A stretch of 64,000 bases of DNA from Agaricicola taiwanensis (GCF_014635245.1 NZ_BMCP01000002.1:62001-126000), one strand, 5' to 3'. Counted from the stretch's first letter, positions 19,179 through 31,906 are shown. Notes: a model not told the origin generated them from the letters alone. Made by a program: numbers and translations.

Positions 19179-20180
19179 ATGCCGCCCGTGCGTCCTGGGA
19201 TGGTTGTCTCTGTCGCGGCCCATACGGTCGTCCTGACCTGGGGGCTGATCAGCTTCGGTAACGCCGTGCCGAACAACGCTCCTCCCATGCCCGCGCTTCC
19301 GGTGGAGCTTCTCACCACTGAAGAGTTCAATCAGATCACCAAGGGTGAGCTGAAGTCCAAGGACGTCTCCAAGCCGAAGCAGAAGGTGGAGAAGGTCGAG
19401 CCCGTCAAGCGTGATCCGAAGCCGGATGCGCCTGTCGCCAAGCAGGATGTGAAGCCCAACAACACCGAGCCGCCGAAGCAGGCTGATGCTCCCAAGCCGG
19501 AGCCCAAGCCCGCCCCGGAGACGGCCAAGGCGGAGCCCGCTCCGCCTGCGCCCAAGCCCGAACCCCCGAAACAGGCCGAGGCCAAGGCGCCCGAGCCGAC
19601 CCCGCAGCCGGAAAAGCCGAAGACGGCCGAAAAGCCGCCGGTGCCGACACCGCCGAAACGGCCGGAGCCGCCCAAGAAGGTGGCCAAGGCCGAGCCCAAG
19701 CCAAAGGCGGCAGAGGAAAAGCCGAAGAAGCCGGAACGCGAGTTCAACCCGGACGCGATCAGCGCCCTGCTGGACAAACGCGCACCCTCGCGCACGGAAC
19801 GTTCGGGCGACGAGATCTCGCAGACGGCGTCCCTTGGCACCGCCACCGGCGAGGCATCGCGCCTGTCCGTCAATGAGCTCCAGGCACTGGTCTCAGCCAT
19901 CAGCAATCAGATTCGCCCAAACTGGAACATTCCCATCGGCGCTCAGGGCGCATCCGATCTCCTGGTCGTGGTGCGCTTCCAGCTCAACCAGGACGGAACG
20001 CTGAGCGGCAACCCGCAGGTGGTCAACAATTCGGCTAACCCCTTCTTCTCGGCGGCTGCGGATTCGGCCCTTCGTGCAGTCTACCTCAGCGCGCCGTTCC
20101 AGGATCTACCCGCGGCCTCCTACGAGCAGTGGCGGGATGTTCAGATTACGCTCAATCCCAGCCAGATGCTCGGCGGCTAA
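19179..20180 (+). CDS. tolA: Cell envelope integrity protein TolA
   Basis: 333 residues. An N-terminal membrane helix (about residues 7-27) is followed by a long low-complexity stretch of Pro, Lys, Ala and Glu (about 60-185) that would span the periplasm. A C-terminal TonB/TolA-like domain begins near ISNQIRPNWNIP and ends DVQITLNPSQMLGG. TolA reaches from TolQR to TolB-Pal at the outer membrane. The gene starts 4 bp after tolR. The Pro-rich middle replaces the helical repeat domain of enteric TolA. Confidence 0.92.
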   Translation: MPPVRPGMVVSVAAHTVVLTWGLISFGNAVPNNAPPMPALPVELLTTEEFNQITKGELKSKDVSKPKQKVEKVEPVKRDPKPDAPVAKQDVKPNNTEPPKQADAPKPEPKPAPETAKAEPAPPAPKPEPPKQAEAKAPEPTPQPEKPKTAEKPPVPTPPKRPEPPKKVAKAEPKPKAAEEKPKKPEREFNPDAISALLDKRAPSRTERSGDEISQTASLGTATGEASRLSVNELQALVSAISNQIRPNWNIPIGAQGASDLLVVVRFQLNQDGTLSGNPQVVNNSANPFFSAAADSALRAVYLSAPFQDLPAASYEQWRDVQITLNPSQMLGG

Positions 20181-20222
20181 AGGGTTTCCGCTGGCCCTCA
20201 GACCTTGATTTCGGAGATACGA

Positions 20223-21551
20223 ATGCCATCGCTGACGCATAAGCTTCGCAGCACAATGGTTCTGACGGCTCTGGCCGTCGGTGGTCTGTTCACGCTTCCG
20301 GCCCATGCCCAGCTTCAGGTGGAGATCACGGAAGGCCAGGTGCGGCCCTTGCCGATCGCCATCACCAATTTCGTTGCCGGTACGGGCAGCGAGGGCGAAG
20401 TCGCCATGCAGATCTCCCAGGTGGTGGAAGCGGATCTGCGCCGTTCCGGCCTGTTTGCCCCCATCGATCGCGCCGCCTTCGTTGAAAATATCGTCAACAT
20501 CGATCAGCCGCCTCGGTTCGGCGACTGGCGCATCATCAATGCCGAATCCCTGGTCACCGGACGGGTCACGCGGGAAGGGGATGGCCGTCTTCGCGCGGAG
20601 TTTCGCCTTTGGGACGTGCTGCGCGGCACGCAGATCACCGGCCAGCAGTATTTCACCTCCGCTGAAAACCATCGTCGCGTGGCACATCTCATCGCCGATG
20701 AGATCTACGAGCGCATGACCGGCGAGAAGGGCTATTTTGATACCCGCATCGTTTTCGTCGATGAATCCGGTCCGAAGAGCAAGCGCGTGAAGCGTCTCGC
20801 CATCATGGATCAGGACGGGGTAGGGGTGCGCTACCTGACGCGCGGCGAGGACCTGGTGCTGACACCGCGATTCAGCCCGACCAGTCAGGAAATCACCTAT
20901 ATGTCCTTCGCCGGCGGCCAGCCGCGGGTCTATCTCCTCAACATCGAGACGGGCCAGCGCGAGATCGTCGGCAATTTTCCCGGCATGACGTTCAGCCCGC
21001 GCTTCTCACCCGATGGCCAGCGCGTGATCCTCAGCCTGCAGCAGGGCGGCAATTCCAACATCTTCACAATGGATCTGCGCTCCCGCGCCACCACGCGCCT
21101 GACCGATACGCCGGCCATCGATACCGCGCCATCCTTTTCGCCCGACGGCAGCCGCATCGTCTTTGAATCCGATCGCGGTGGTCGGCAGCAGCTCTATGTC
21201 ATGGGTGCCGACGGATCCTCGCAGCAGCGGATCTCCTTCGGCGACGGTTCCTATTCCACGCCGGTCTGGTCGCCGCGCGGCGACCTGATCGCCTTCACCA
21301 AGCAGGCCGGCGGCAAATTCTCCATCGGCGTGATGCGGCCCGATGGGTCCGGCGAGCGCATCCTGACCGAGGGCTTTCACAATGAGGGGCCCACCTGGGC
21401 GCCGAACGGCCGTGTGCTGATGTTCTTCCGCGACAGCGGCGGTGGCGGCGGACCGCATCTCTACTCCATCGACATCACCGGCCACAATGAGCAGCGCGTT
21501 CCGACGCCATCCTTCGCCTCGGATCCGGCCTGGTCGCCGCCGCTCAGCTGA
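20223..21551 (+). CDS. tolB: Tol-Pal periplasmic protein TolB
   Basis: 442 residues from the ATG at 20223, preceded by GGAG; a TTG at 20205 is less likely. It has a Sec signal peptide ([19 protein letters not shown]), an N-terminal D1 domain, and a beta-propeller with repeated [18 protein letters not shown] and PVWSPRGD blades. TolB shuttles between Pal, OmpA-like proteins and TolA. It is placed between tolA and pal as in nearly all proteobacteria. Confidence 0.97.
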   Translation: MPSLTHKLRSTMVLTALAVGGLFTLPAHAQLQVEITEGQVRPLPIAITNFVAGTGSEGEVAMQISQVVEADLRRSGLFAPIDRAAFVENIVNIDQPPRFGDWRIINAESLVTGRVTREGDGRLRAEFRLWDVLRGTQITGQQYFTSAENHRRVAHLIADEIYERMTGEKGYFDTRIVFVDESGPKSKRVKRLAIMDQDGVGVRYLTRGEDLVLTPRFSPTSQEITYMSFAGGQPRVYLLNIETGQREIVGNFPGMTFSPRFSPDGQRVILSLQQGGNSNIFTMDLRSRATTRLTDTPAIDTAPSFSPDGSRIVFESDRGGRQQLYVMGADGSSQQRISFGDGSYSTPVWSPRGDLIAFTKQAGGKFSIGVMRPDGSGERILTEGFHNEGPTWAPNGRVLMFFRDSGGGGGPHLYSIDITGHNEQRVPTPSFASDPAWSPPLS

Positions 21552-21695
21552 AAGCTGTGAATCCGCGCATGATCGCGGCAAATATTTACTGAATGACTCG
21601 AAATTGCCGCGATTCGCCCAGAGTTTGGCAACGCTCACTTAACCATGGACCGGTTACGGTTCGCGCGTCCGATGGGGACACGAGGAGTTTGAAAG

Positions 21696-22199
21696 ATGTC
21701 GCGTACCTCGGTTATGCGTCGCGGCAAGCTTGCCGCCGCCTTTGGCCTGGCCCTGCTTGCCGTTGCCTGTGCCAAGAACAATCAGGCCGGTGGGCCCGGT
21801 GCCGGCCTCGGCGGTAGCGCCGGTACGCCGGGTAGCCAGCAGGATTTCGTCGTCAATGTCGGCGATCGCGTCTTCTTCGAGACCGATTCCACCGATCTGA
21901 CGCCGCAGGCCCGCGCTACGCTGGACAAGCAGGCGCAGTGGCTCAACCGTTACGGCAATTATCCTGTGACGGTCGAAGGTCATGCCGACGAGCGCGGCAC
22001 CCGTGAATATAACCTCGCGCTCAGCGCCCGCCGCGCCCAGGTCGTTCGAGACTATCTCGCGGCGCGCGGCGTCAACCCGGGCCGGCTGCGCACGATCTCC
22101 TACGGTAAGGAACGGCCGGTCGCGGTCTGTGACGACATTTCCTGCTGGTCGCAGAATCGCCGTGGCGTGACTGTTCTCGGCGGCGCCGCCGGAAGCTGA
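21696..22199 (+). CDS. pal: Peptidoglycan-associated lipoprotein Pal
   Basis: 167 residues. The lipobox LLAVAC places the lipidated cysteine at residue 25. The C-terminal OmpA-like domain (VFFETDSTDLTPQARATLD, then EGHADERGTREYNLALSARRA) binds peptidoglycan. Pal anchors the outer membrane to the wall and releases to TolB. A second in-frame ATG at 21714 would still give a lipoprotein signal. A terminator follows at 22235. Confidence 0.97.
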   Translation: MSRTSVMRRGKLAAAFGLALLAVACAKNNQAGGPGAGLGGSAGTPGSQQDFVVNVGDRVFFETDSTDLTPQARATLDKQAQWLNRYGNYPVTVEGHADERGTREYNLALSARRAQVVRDYLAARGVNPGRLRTISYGKERPVAVCDDISCWSQNRRGVTVLGGAAGS

Positions 22200-22234
22200 C
22201 GAGGCGGTCTTTCCGCCATCCAGCCGATCTTCTG

Positions 22235-22270
22235 CACCCTCGTTTCCTAGCGGAGACGAGGGTGTTTTCG
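22235..22270 (+). terminator. Rho-independent terminator after pal
   Basis: CACCCTCGT and ACGAGGGTG form a perfect 9-bp stem around a 12-nt loop, followed by TTTTCGTT. It lies about 36 bp past the pal stop and separates pal from cpoB, which begins 167 bp further on. Confidence 0.7.
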
Positions 22271-22436
22271 TTGTCGCGCGGGTGTGCCAGCCTGCTCACA
22301 AAGCTCTGAAGCCACGGCCCAAATAAAGCCCCAGTCTCACAGTCTTTCTGCCGGCATCTTATTGCCGGACCTCCGGATTGCGCATATTGCGACATATATT
22401 CGTGGACTTGTCCGCGAAGAGCTTGAGGGTTTGACT

Positions 22437-23318
22437 ATGACCGCTGCTTATCTGTCCCGCTCTCTTGTTGCCGGCGCCATGCTGGCGGCAACGCTTGTGC
22501 CCGCCGGTGCACAATCCTGGCCTGGACAGCCGCAGCAACCGATGCAGCAGCAGGGATCGGCGGCCGACCTCAGCCTGCGGCTCAACCAGCTGGAAAACCA
22601 GATCCGGCAAATGAACGGCCGGCTGGAGCAGCTGGAGCATCAGAACCGGCAGCGCCAGGAACAGTTGAGCCGTGGCGGAGCGCAGGGCGGAGGACAGGCT
22701 CCCGCCGGAGCGCCGCAGCGCAGCGGACAGGCTATGCCGCCGGCGCCGATGCCTCCGCAGAATTCCGCGACTCCGACCGGGCCGGGGGCGCCCCCGCGCA
22801 ATCTCGGCACATTGCCGGCAGGCGGTGCCGGCGGAAACAGCGGTCCCTTGAACCTCGCACCTCCCGGTGTGGGTGCGGGCACCGGCGGCGGCGTCAACAA
22901 TACGCCGGCCGGCGTCGCGCCCATCGCCGCGCCGACCAACAGCCCGGATGATGAGTTCGCCCTGGCGTCAGGCTTCCTGCAGCGCAAGGACTATGAACTG
23001 GCAGAGGTGTCTTTCCGCCAGTTCACCGAGGCACATCCACAGGACCGCCGGGTGGGTGAGGCGCTTTACGGTCTCGGCGAGAGCTTTTACCAGCGCGGCC
23101 AGCACCGCGATGCCATCGAACCGTTTCTCAATGTGGTGACGGACCATGGGGATTCATCCAAGGCGCCGGAAAGCCTGCTGCGGCTGGGTCAGTCGCTGGC
23201 GCAGATCGGTGAAAAGGAAAACGCTTGCGCGACCTTCGCGGAAATCGACCGCAAGTATCCCCGCGCCACCAACACCAAGGCACAGGGCGCGCGCGAGCGC
23301 CAGCGCCTCGGCTGCTGA
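22437..23318 (+). CDS. cpoB: Tol-Pal system protein CpoB/YbgF
   Basis: 293 residues from the ATG at 22437; the longer open frame upstream lacks coding character. It has a signal peptide (SLVAGAMLAATLVPAGAQ) and a coiled-coil trimerisation segment (ADLSLRLNQLENQIRQMNG to about residue 75). A Pro/Gly-rich linker leads to a TPR domain starting at EFALASGFLQRKDYELAE, with YGLGESFYQRGQHRDAI. CpoB coordinates peptidoglycan synthesis with outer-membrane constriction. tilS begins 5 bp after the stop. Confidence 0.93.
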   Translation: MTAAYLSRSLVAGAMLAATLVPAGAQSWPGQPQQPMQQQGSAADLSLRLNQLENQIRQMNGRLEQLEHQNRQRQEQLSRGGAQGGGQAPAGAPQRSGQAMPPAPMPPQNSATPTGPGAPPRNLGTLPAGGAGGNSGPLNLAPPGVGAGTGGGVNNTPAGVAPIAAPTNSPDDEFALASGFLQRKDYELAEVSFRQFTEAHPQDRRVGEALYGLGESFYQRGQHRDAIEPFLNVVTDHGDSSKAPESLLRLGQSLAQIGEKENACATFAEIDRKYPRATNTKAQGARERQRLGC

Positions 23319-23323
23319 CATCA

Positions 23324-24331
23324 TTGAGCGCGGCGGAGCCTTCAGATCCTGTCGAGCCGCAGGAGGCCGCGCGGCTTTTCGAGCCTCTGGCGGGCGTTTC
23401 TGTGCTTGTGGCGCTGTCGGGCGGCGCGGATTCCGTCGCGCTTCTCTGGCTGCTGTGGCGCTGGGGAGGAGCCGGACGGCTGATCGCTGCCACGGTGGAT
23501 CATGGTCTGCGCGAGGGCAGCCACGACGAGGCGGTGCGAGCCGGAGCTTTTGCGGCCAGTCTCGATGTGCCGCATGCGATCCTGTCCTGGCGGGGCAATA
23601 AACCTGAAACAGGCATCGAAGCCGAGGCACGTGCCGCACGCTATGCGCTGCTGGAGCAGCATATGGCCGTGGAGGGGGCGGGCTGGCTGGTCACGGCTCA
23701 TACCCTGGACGATCAGGCCGAGACCGTGCTGCTGAGGCTGGCCGCGGGATCAGGCCCGTCCGGCCTCCGCGGCATGCGAAGGCTTGTGAAACGTTCCAAT
23801 GGAATCATGCACTTGCGGCCACTTTTGCAGGTTCCGAAGTCGCGACTTGTGAAAGTGATTCAAGAGCGGGGCATCCCATGGAGCGAGGATCCCATGAACG
23901 CCGATCCGGCGTTCGCACGGGCGCGGCTGCGGCGGTCCATGGATGTGCTGGCCCGGGAAGGACTGACAAACAAACGCCTGGCTATCCTGGCGCAGCGTAT
24001 GGGCCGAATGGATGAGGCCGTCGAAGCAGCGGTTGATCAGGCCTGGGCGCGCCATGTCAGCGGGACGGGCGGGGATTTCCGCATCGCGGCGGAGGCATTC
24101 GGCTTGCCGGAGGAGATCACACTGCGTCTGCTGCGGCGGGCGCTGGCCTCGAACGAGGACATTTTGTCCTTGCGCCTCGATCGCCTGGAAGCTCTTGCCG
24201 GTGCCCTCCGAGATGCCTTTCACGAGGGAGCGAGCCTGGTGAAAACCTTGGCAGGAATGAGGGTTGCGCTGACACGCAACGAGTTGCGCATCACACCGGC
24301 GCCGCCGCGCAGGCCGCGTTCACCCTCGTGA
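23324..24331 (+). CDS. tilS: tRNA(Ile)-lysidine synthase TilS
   Basis: About 335 residues from a TTG at 23324. No ATG is available, and longer starts would run deep into cpoB. The PP-loop ATP-binding motif LSGGADSVALLWL (SGGADS at 32-37) is followed by AATVDHGLREGS and TAHTLDDQAETVLLRL, typical of the N-type ATPase of TilS. It modifies the CAU anticodon of tRNA-Ile2 so that it reads AUA. The short length matches alphaproteobacterial forms with a reduced C-terminal domain. Confidence 0.92.
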   Translation: MSAAEPSDPVEPQEAARLFEPLAGVSVLVALSGGADSVALLWLLWRWGGAGRLIAATVDHGLREGSHDEAVRAGAFAASLDVPHAILSWRGNKPETGIEAEARAARYALLEQHMAVEGAGWLVTAHTLDDQAETVLLRLAAGSGPSGLRGMRRLVKRSNGIMHLRPLLQVPKSRLVKVIQERGIPWSEDPMNADPAFARARLRRSMDVLAREGLTNKRLAILAQRMGRMDEAVEAAVDQAWARHVSGTGGDFRIAAEAFGLPEEITLRLLRRALASNEDILSLRLDRLEALAGALRDAFHEGASLVKTLAGMRVALTRNELRITPAPPRRPRSPS

Positions 24332-24357
24332 AGTGATTGTTTGGTAGGGTTCCATCA

Positions 24358-24386
24358 CTTGGCAAGGGGCGGCAGCGCCCCTACAT
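24358..24386 (+). promoter_or_regulatory. Candidate heat-shock (RpoH) promoter of ftsH
   Basis: CTTGGC at 24358-24363 and CTACAT at 24381-24386 are 17 bp apart, about 55 bp before the ftsH start. The CTTG element and the CTACATTT tract resemble alphaproteobacterial sigma-32 promoters. The spacer contains the hairpin GGGGCG-GCAG-CGCCCC. ftsH is a classic heat-shock gene, and rpoH is also in this window. The match is by eye. Confidence 0.4.
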
Positions 24387-24441
24387 TTGCCACAGACGAG
24401 ATGGACATTCCTGAGGATCCGTCTCTAGGTCGGGAAACACT

Positions 24442-26361
<1,920 letters not shown>

Positions 26362-26379
26362 TTCAAAGCCAGATCCGGA

Positions 26380-26415
26380 AAACGGCGCCGTGGCAGCACG
26401 GCGCCGTTTCTCGTT
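26380..26415 (+). terminator. Rho-independent terminator after ftsH
   Basis: AAACGGCGCCGTG and CACGGCGCCGTTT form a perfect 13-bp stem with the loop GCAG, followed by CTCGTTTC. It lies 19 bp beyond the ftsH stop and separates it from glmM. Confidence 0.85.
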
Positions 26416-26511
26416 TCCCGTGCACTGGAAACAATCTTTAAATTTTTGTGACGCCATCTTGCATGGTTTCGCGCTATCCATCAGCGAGCTTTCGCCAGGA
26501 TCTCTAGACAC

Positions 26512-27861
26512 ATGACCCGCAAGTATTTCGGCACAGACGGTATTCGCGGCCGCGCCAACAAGTTTCCCATCACGCCTGACCTGGCGATGAAGGTGGGCAT
26601 GGCGGCAGGGACGATCTTCCGCAACGGCCACCATCGCCACCGCGTCGTCATTGGCAAGGACACCCGTCTGTCCGGCTACATGATCGAGCAGGCGCTGACG
26701 TCGGGCTTTCTGTCGGTGGGGATGGACGTGATCCTTCTGGGGCCCATGCCGACCCCGGCGGTGGCCATGCTGACGCGCTCCATGCGCGCCGATCTCGGCG
26801 TCATGATCTCAGCCTCCCATAACCCCTATGCGGACAACGGCATCAAGCTGTTCGGACCGGATGGCTACAAGCTGTCCGATGAGGTGGAGGGCGAGATCGA
26901 GACCCTCATCGAATCGGACCTTACGCCTAAGTTGGCCGACAGCGACCAACTCGGCCGCGCACGCCGCATCGAGGAAGCTTCGGGCCGCTATATCGAATTT
27001 GCCAAACGGACCCTGACCCGCGCCGTTTCGTTCGAAGGCATGCGGGTTGTGGTCGACTGCGCCAATGGCGCGGCCTATCGCGCCGCGCCGGAAGCCCTGT
27101 GGGAGCTGGGGGCCGAAGTCATCGCCATCGGCGTGGAACCCGATGGCTTCAACATCAACCGCGACGTTGGTTCGACCGCTCCTGATGCCCTGGCCCGAAA
27201 GGTTCATGAGACGCGGGCCGACATCGGCATCGCGCTCGACGGTGACGCTGACCGCGTGCTCCTGGTGGACGAGAAGGGGCAGCTCATCGACGGCGACCAG
27301 CTCATGGCGGTGGTGGCGGAAAGCTGGGCGGACGATGGCCGCCTGTCGAAGCCCGGCATCGTCGCGACCATCATGTCCAATCTCGGCCTTGAGCGGCATC
27401 TCGGCAGCCGTGGCCTGACGCTGGTACGGACGCCCGTGGGCGATCGTTATGTGTCCGAGCAGATGCGGGCTCAGGGATACAACGTCGGCGGCGAGCAGTC
27501 CGGCCATATCATCCTGTCCGATTACGCCACGACGGGGGATGGCCTGGTCGCGGCACTTCAGGTGCTGAGCATGGTCAAGAAGCTCGACCGTCCGGTATCG
27601 GAGGTCTGTCGCCGCTTTGAGCCTCTGCCGCAGGTCCTGAAGAACGTGCGCTACAAGAAGGGCGGCCAGCCGCTGGAGCGTGCCGAAGTGCAGAAGGCCA
27701 TCACTGATGCGACGGCGCGGCTCGGTGAGCGCGGGCGCCTTGTGATTCGGCCTTCGGGAACCGAACCCGTCATCCGCGTGATGGGTGAGGCGGATGATCC
27801 GGCGCTGGTTGAAACCGCCGTCAACGATGTCGTCAGCGCGCTCTCCGGCACTGCCGCCTGA
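26512..27861 (+). CDS. glmM: Phosphoglucosamine mutase GlmM
   Basis: 449 residues, standard length. The start [14 protein letters not shown] is followed by the phosphoserine loop [14 protein letters not shown] with Ser102, the metal-binding DGDADR motif, the sugar-binding GGEQSGHII, and the phosphate-binding [12 protein letters not shown]. It interconverts glucosamine 6- and 1-phosphate for UDP-GlcNAc, feeding peptidoglycan and LPS. Separated from ftsH by a terminator, so it has its own promoter. Confidence 0.98.
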   Translation: MTRKYFGTDGIRGRANKFPITPDLAMKVGMAAGTIFRNGHHRHRVVIGKDTRLSGYMIEQALTSGFLSVGMDVILLGPMPTPAVAMLTRSMRADLGVMISASHNPYADNGIKLFGPDGYKLSDEVEGEIETLIESDLTPKLADSDQLGRARRIEEASGRYIEFAKRTLTRAVSFEGMRVVVDCANGAAYRAAPEALWELGAEVIAIGVEPDGFNINRDVGSTAPDALARKVHETRADIGIALDGDADRVLLVDEKGQLIDGDQLMAVVAESWADDGRLSKPGIVATIMSNLGLERHLGSRGLTLVRTPVGDRYVSEQMRAQGYNVGGEQSGHIILSDYATTGDGLVAALQVLSMVKKLDRPVSEVCRRFEPLPQVLKNVRYKKGGQPLERAEVQKAITDATARLGERGRLVIRPSGTEPVIRVMGEADDPALVETAVNDVVSALSGTAA

Positions 27862-27908
27862 GCATTTTTGGTTAATCACGCACGAAGATTGGTGACGCGG
27901 CGTTAAGG

Positions 27909-27923
27909 TTAAGAGGTTTTTAA
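27909..27923 (+). promoter_or_regulatory. CtrA-like site TTAA-N7-TTAA upstream of omp gene
   Basis: TTAA, seven bases (GAGGTTT), then TTAA lies 74 bp before the start of the outer-membrane protein gene. A further TTAA at 27903-27906 precedes it. The site agrees with the CtrA half-site spacing except that the final consensus C is a G. Many CtrA targets are envelope genes. Confidence 0.4.
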
Positions 27924-27996
27924 GCAAGACAGTGGATTGTCCCGAAAGAGGACTCTTTCCGTGCGGGGCGCGGAAATCTTTCGGGGATGAATTCAC

Positions 27997-28803
27997 ATGC
28001 TACGTTTCACCGCCGCGCTTCTCGGAATTTCCGTTGCCGCCGCTGTCGTGCCCGTCGCCAAGGCGGCGGACCTGCCGCCTGCGCCGATCATCGCTCCGCC
28101 AGTGGAAGACATGAGCGGCTGGTACCTGCGGGGGCATATCGGCATCAGCAGCCAGCGGGTGCGCAAGCTCGACAATGCGCTGTTCGACGACACGGTGATC
28201 GTGTCGGAGAAGGACTTCGACGAATCAGTCTTCTTCGGCGGCGGCGTCGGCTACCAGCTCAATCGCTGGGTGCGCTTCGACGTGACGGCGGAATATCGGC
28301 ACGACAGCGACTTTGACGGCTTCGACAGCTATTCCGGCTTCGGCGGCGGCACCAACGACTACCGCGCCAAGAAGAAGGAATATCTGTTCCTCGCCAACGC
28401 CTATGTGGACATCGGCACCTGGTATGGCATCACGCCTTACGTCGGCGCGGGCATCGGCGCGACGCGGCTGTCAATCGGCGATCTGACCGACGTCAACGAG
28501 GTCACCGGCGGCGGCGGCTATGCCGGAACCGAGCACGAGTGGAACCTCGCCTGGGCGCTCTATGCCGGCTTCGGCTACCAGCTGACCCAGAACTGGACCC
28601 TGGACCTCGGCTACCGCTACCTCAATCTCGGCGATGGCCGCACCGGCGACATCATCAATTTCGATGGCACCAACGCGGTCTACAATCCTCTGGAGTTCAA
28701 GGACGTCAGCAGCCACGACTTCATGATCGGCCTGCGCTATCGCTTCGGCGGCTCGCCCGCGCCCATGTTCGGCGACGAAGAACCGCTCTTCGCCAAGTTC
28801 TGA
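27997..28803 (+). CDS. Outer-membrane beta-barrel protein, Omp25/porin-like
   Basis: 268 residues. A Sec signal peptide (FTAALLGISVAAAVVPVAKA) ends near residue 23, followed by DLPPAPIIAPPVEDMSGWYL, typical of Rhizobiales Omp25/Omp31-type opening strands. Alternating amphipathic strands rich in Tyr and Gly run to the end (YGITPYVGAGIGATRLS, WTLDLGYRYLNLG, MIGLRYRFGG). An eight-stranded barrel is likely. Its role is structural or in host/surface interaction by family analogy. A CtrA-like site lies upstream and a terminator downstream. Confidence 0.85.
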   Translation: MLRFTAALLGISVAAAVVPVAKAADLPPAPIIAPPVEDMSGWYLRGHIGISSQRVRKLDNALFDDTVIVSEKDFDESVFFGGGVGYQLNRWVRFDVTAEYRHDSDFDGFDSYSGFGGGTNDYRAKKKEYLFLANAYVDIGTWYGITPYVGAGIGATRLSIGDLTDVNEVTGGGGYAGTEHEWNLAWALYAGFGYQLTQNWTLDLGYRYLNLGDGRTGDIINFDGTNAVYNPLEFKDVSSHDFMIGLRYRFGGSPAPMFGDEEPLFAKF

Positions 28804-28824
28804 TCCAGGTTTCGTCAAACCTTC

Positions 28825-28852
28825 AAGGCCGGGCCATCGCCCGGCCTTTTTA
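28825..28852 (+). terminator. Rho-independent terminator after the omp gene
   Basis: GGCCGGGC and GCCCGGCC make an 8-bp GC stem with the loop CAT/C, flanked by AA and TTTTT. It lies 24 bp beyond the stop. Confidence 0.88.
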
Positions 28853-28924
28853 GTTTGTTCATTGCGTTCGGCGCGGGTGGCGCGCCGAGGGGAGGGCCTC
28901 CTTGACAGCGCCGCTGGAGAGGAG

Positions 28925-28985
28925 TAGCGCCATCCGTGGGACACCTTCCCCCAACGGAAGGCGCCTATCTGAAAGGATAGCCAAC
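28925..28985 (+). promoter_or_regulatory. Structured 5' leader of serC (serC RNA motif candidate)
   Basis: Directly before serC are two compact hairpins. CCUUCC/GGAAGG (28944-28961) has a 6-nt loop. CUAUCU-GAAA-GGAUAG (28965-28980) has a GNRA tetraloop and buries the AGGA ribosome-binding site, five bases before the ATG. A GCGCC at 28927-28931 can also pair with GGCGCC at 28960-28965, competing with both hairpins. A conserved serC RNA motif of unknown ligand is known upstream of serC in alphaproteobacteria. The match is from position and architecture. Confidence 0.6.
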
Positions 28986-30158
<1,173 letters not shown>

Positions 30159-30276
30159 TCGTTCTTCCGCATGGCCGGCACCATCCGGCCATGCTTTCCG
30201 ATCCCGAAGATTTTTGCCTTGAACCGACCGGCCTGGCGCCGGGATCGCATCACCACATTTTCGAGGAGCAGCCGTT

Positions 30277-31863
30277 ATGGCACCCAAAGTACTCATCTCC
30301 GACAAGATTTCCCCCGCAGCTGTGCAGATCTTCAAGGATCGCGGCGTCGACGTCACCTATGAGCCCGACCTCGGCAAGGACAAGGAAAAGCTCGCCGCCG
30401 TCATCGGCCAGTATGACGGCCTCGCGATCCGCTCGGCGACCAAGGCCACCGACAAGATCATTGCCGCCGCCACAAATCTGAAGGTGATCGGCCGCGCCGG
30501 CATCGGCGTCGATAACGTCGATATCCCGGCGGCAACCGCCAAGGGCATCATCGTGATGAACACGCCTTTCGGCAATTCCATCACGACCGCCGAACATGCC
30601 ATCGCCATGATGTTCGCGCTGGCCCGCGAGCTTCCCGCCGCCGACGCCTCCACCCAGGCCGGTAAGTGGGAAAAGAACCGCTTCATGGGCGTCGAGATCA
30701 CCGCCAAGACGCTTGGCGTCATCGGTTGCGGCAACATCGGCTCCATCGTCGCCGAGCGCGGTATCGGCCTGAAGATGAAGGTCATCGCCTTCGACCCGTT
30801 CCTGTCGCCGGAGCGCGCGCGGGAGATGGGCGTGGAAAAGGTCGAGCTGGACGAGCTTCTGGCTCGGGCCGACTTCATCACCCTGCACACGCCGCTCACC
30901 GACAAGACCAAGAACATCCTGTCGGCGGAAAGCCTTGCCAAGACCAAGAAGGGCGTCCGCATCATCAACTGCGCCCGTGGCGGCCTCGTCGACGAGGTGG
31001 CGCTTCGCGCCGCGCTCGACAGCGGCCATGTCGCCGGTGCGGCATTCGACGTCTTCGTGACGGAGCCGGCTACCGAGAACGTGCTGTTCGGCCACCCGAA
31101 CGTCATCGCCACACCGCACCTCGGCGCCTCCACCAATGAAGCGCAGGAGAACGTGGCTCTCCAGGTTGCCGAGCAGATGGCGGATTATCTGGTGCGCGGC
31201 GCGATCACCAATGCGATCAACTTCCCGTCCATCTCGGCCGAGGAAGCTCCGCGCCTGAAGCCTTTCGTGGAACTGGCTGAAAAGCTCGGCTCATTCGCCG
31301 GGCAGCTCACCGAGACGGGCCTCAAGGGCATCCGTATCGAATATGAGGGTGCCGTTGCGGACATGAACACCCGCGCGCTCACCTCGGCTGCGGTGGCAGG
31401 CGTGCTGCGCCCCATGCTGTCGGACGTCAACATGGTGTCCGCTCCGGCTGTCGCGCGTGAGCGCGGCATAGCTATCGAAGAGGTGCGCCGTGAGGCATCC
31501 GCCAATTACGAGAGCGCGATCAAGCTGGTGATCCAGACCGAGAAGCAGAGCCGCAGCGTGACAGGCACCGTCTTTGCCGACGGCAAGCCCCGCATCATCG
31601 AGATCAAGGGCATCTCGATCGACGCCGAATTCGGTGCGTCCATGCTCTATGTCACCAACACCGACCAGCCGGGCTATATCGGCGCGCTCGGCTCCACGCT
31701 CGGCCAGGCCGGCGTCAACATCGCCACCTTCAATCTCGGTCGTACCTCCCCGGGCGGTGATGCCATCGCCATCGTGCAGGTGGATGGCCCCATCGCCAAT
31801 GATGTGGTGGAGAAGGTGAAGGCGCTGCCGCAGGTGAAGCAGGCGAAAGCCCTGACGTTCTGA
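30277..31863 (+). CDS. serA: D-3-phosphoglycerate dehydrogenase
   Basis: 528 residues, the long type. It has the NAD-binding GVIGCGNIGSIVAERGIG, the catalytic Arg-Glu-His region (INCARGGLVDEVAL and TPHLGASTNEAQEN), an intervening ASB domain, and a C-terminal ACT domain (MLYVTNTDQPGYIGALG). The ACT domain suggests serine feedback. It oxidises 3-phosphoglycerate, the first step of serine synthesis, in an operon with serC. Confidence 0.98.
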   Translation: MAPKVLISDKISPAAVQIFKDRGVDVTYEPDLGKDKEKLAAVIGQYDGLAIRSATKATDKIIAAATNLKVIGRAGIGVDNVDIPAATAKGIIVMNTPFGNSITTAEHAIAMMFALARELPAADASTQAGKWEKNRFMGVEITAKTLGVIGCGNIGSIVAERGIGLKMKVIAFDPFLSPERAREMGVEKVELDELLARADFITLHTPLTDKTKNILSAESLAKTKKGVRIINCARGGLVDEVALRAALDSGHVAGAAFDVFVTEPATENVLFGHPNVIATPHLGASTNEAQENVALQVAEQMADYLVRGAITNAINFPSISAEEAPRLKPFVELAEKLGSFAGQLTETGLKGIRIEYEGAVADMNTRALTSAAVAGVLRPMLSDVNMVSAPAVARERGIAIEEVRREASANYESAIKLVIQTEKQSRSVTGTVFADGKPRIIEIKGISIDAEFGASMLYVTNTDQPGYIGALGSTLGQAGVNIATFNLGRTSPGGDAIAIVQVDGPIANDVVEKVKALPQVKQAKALTF

Positions 31864-31906
31864 TCGTGACCGGGCGCAGGTTGGCGCCCACCGATCCCAA
31901 CGACGA

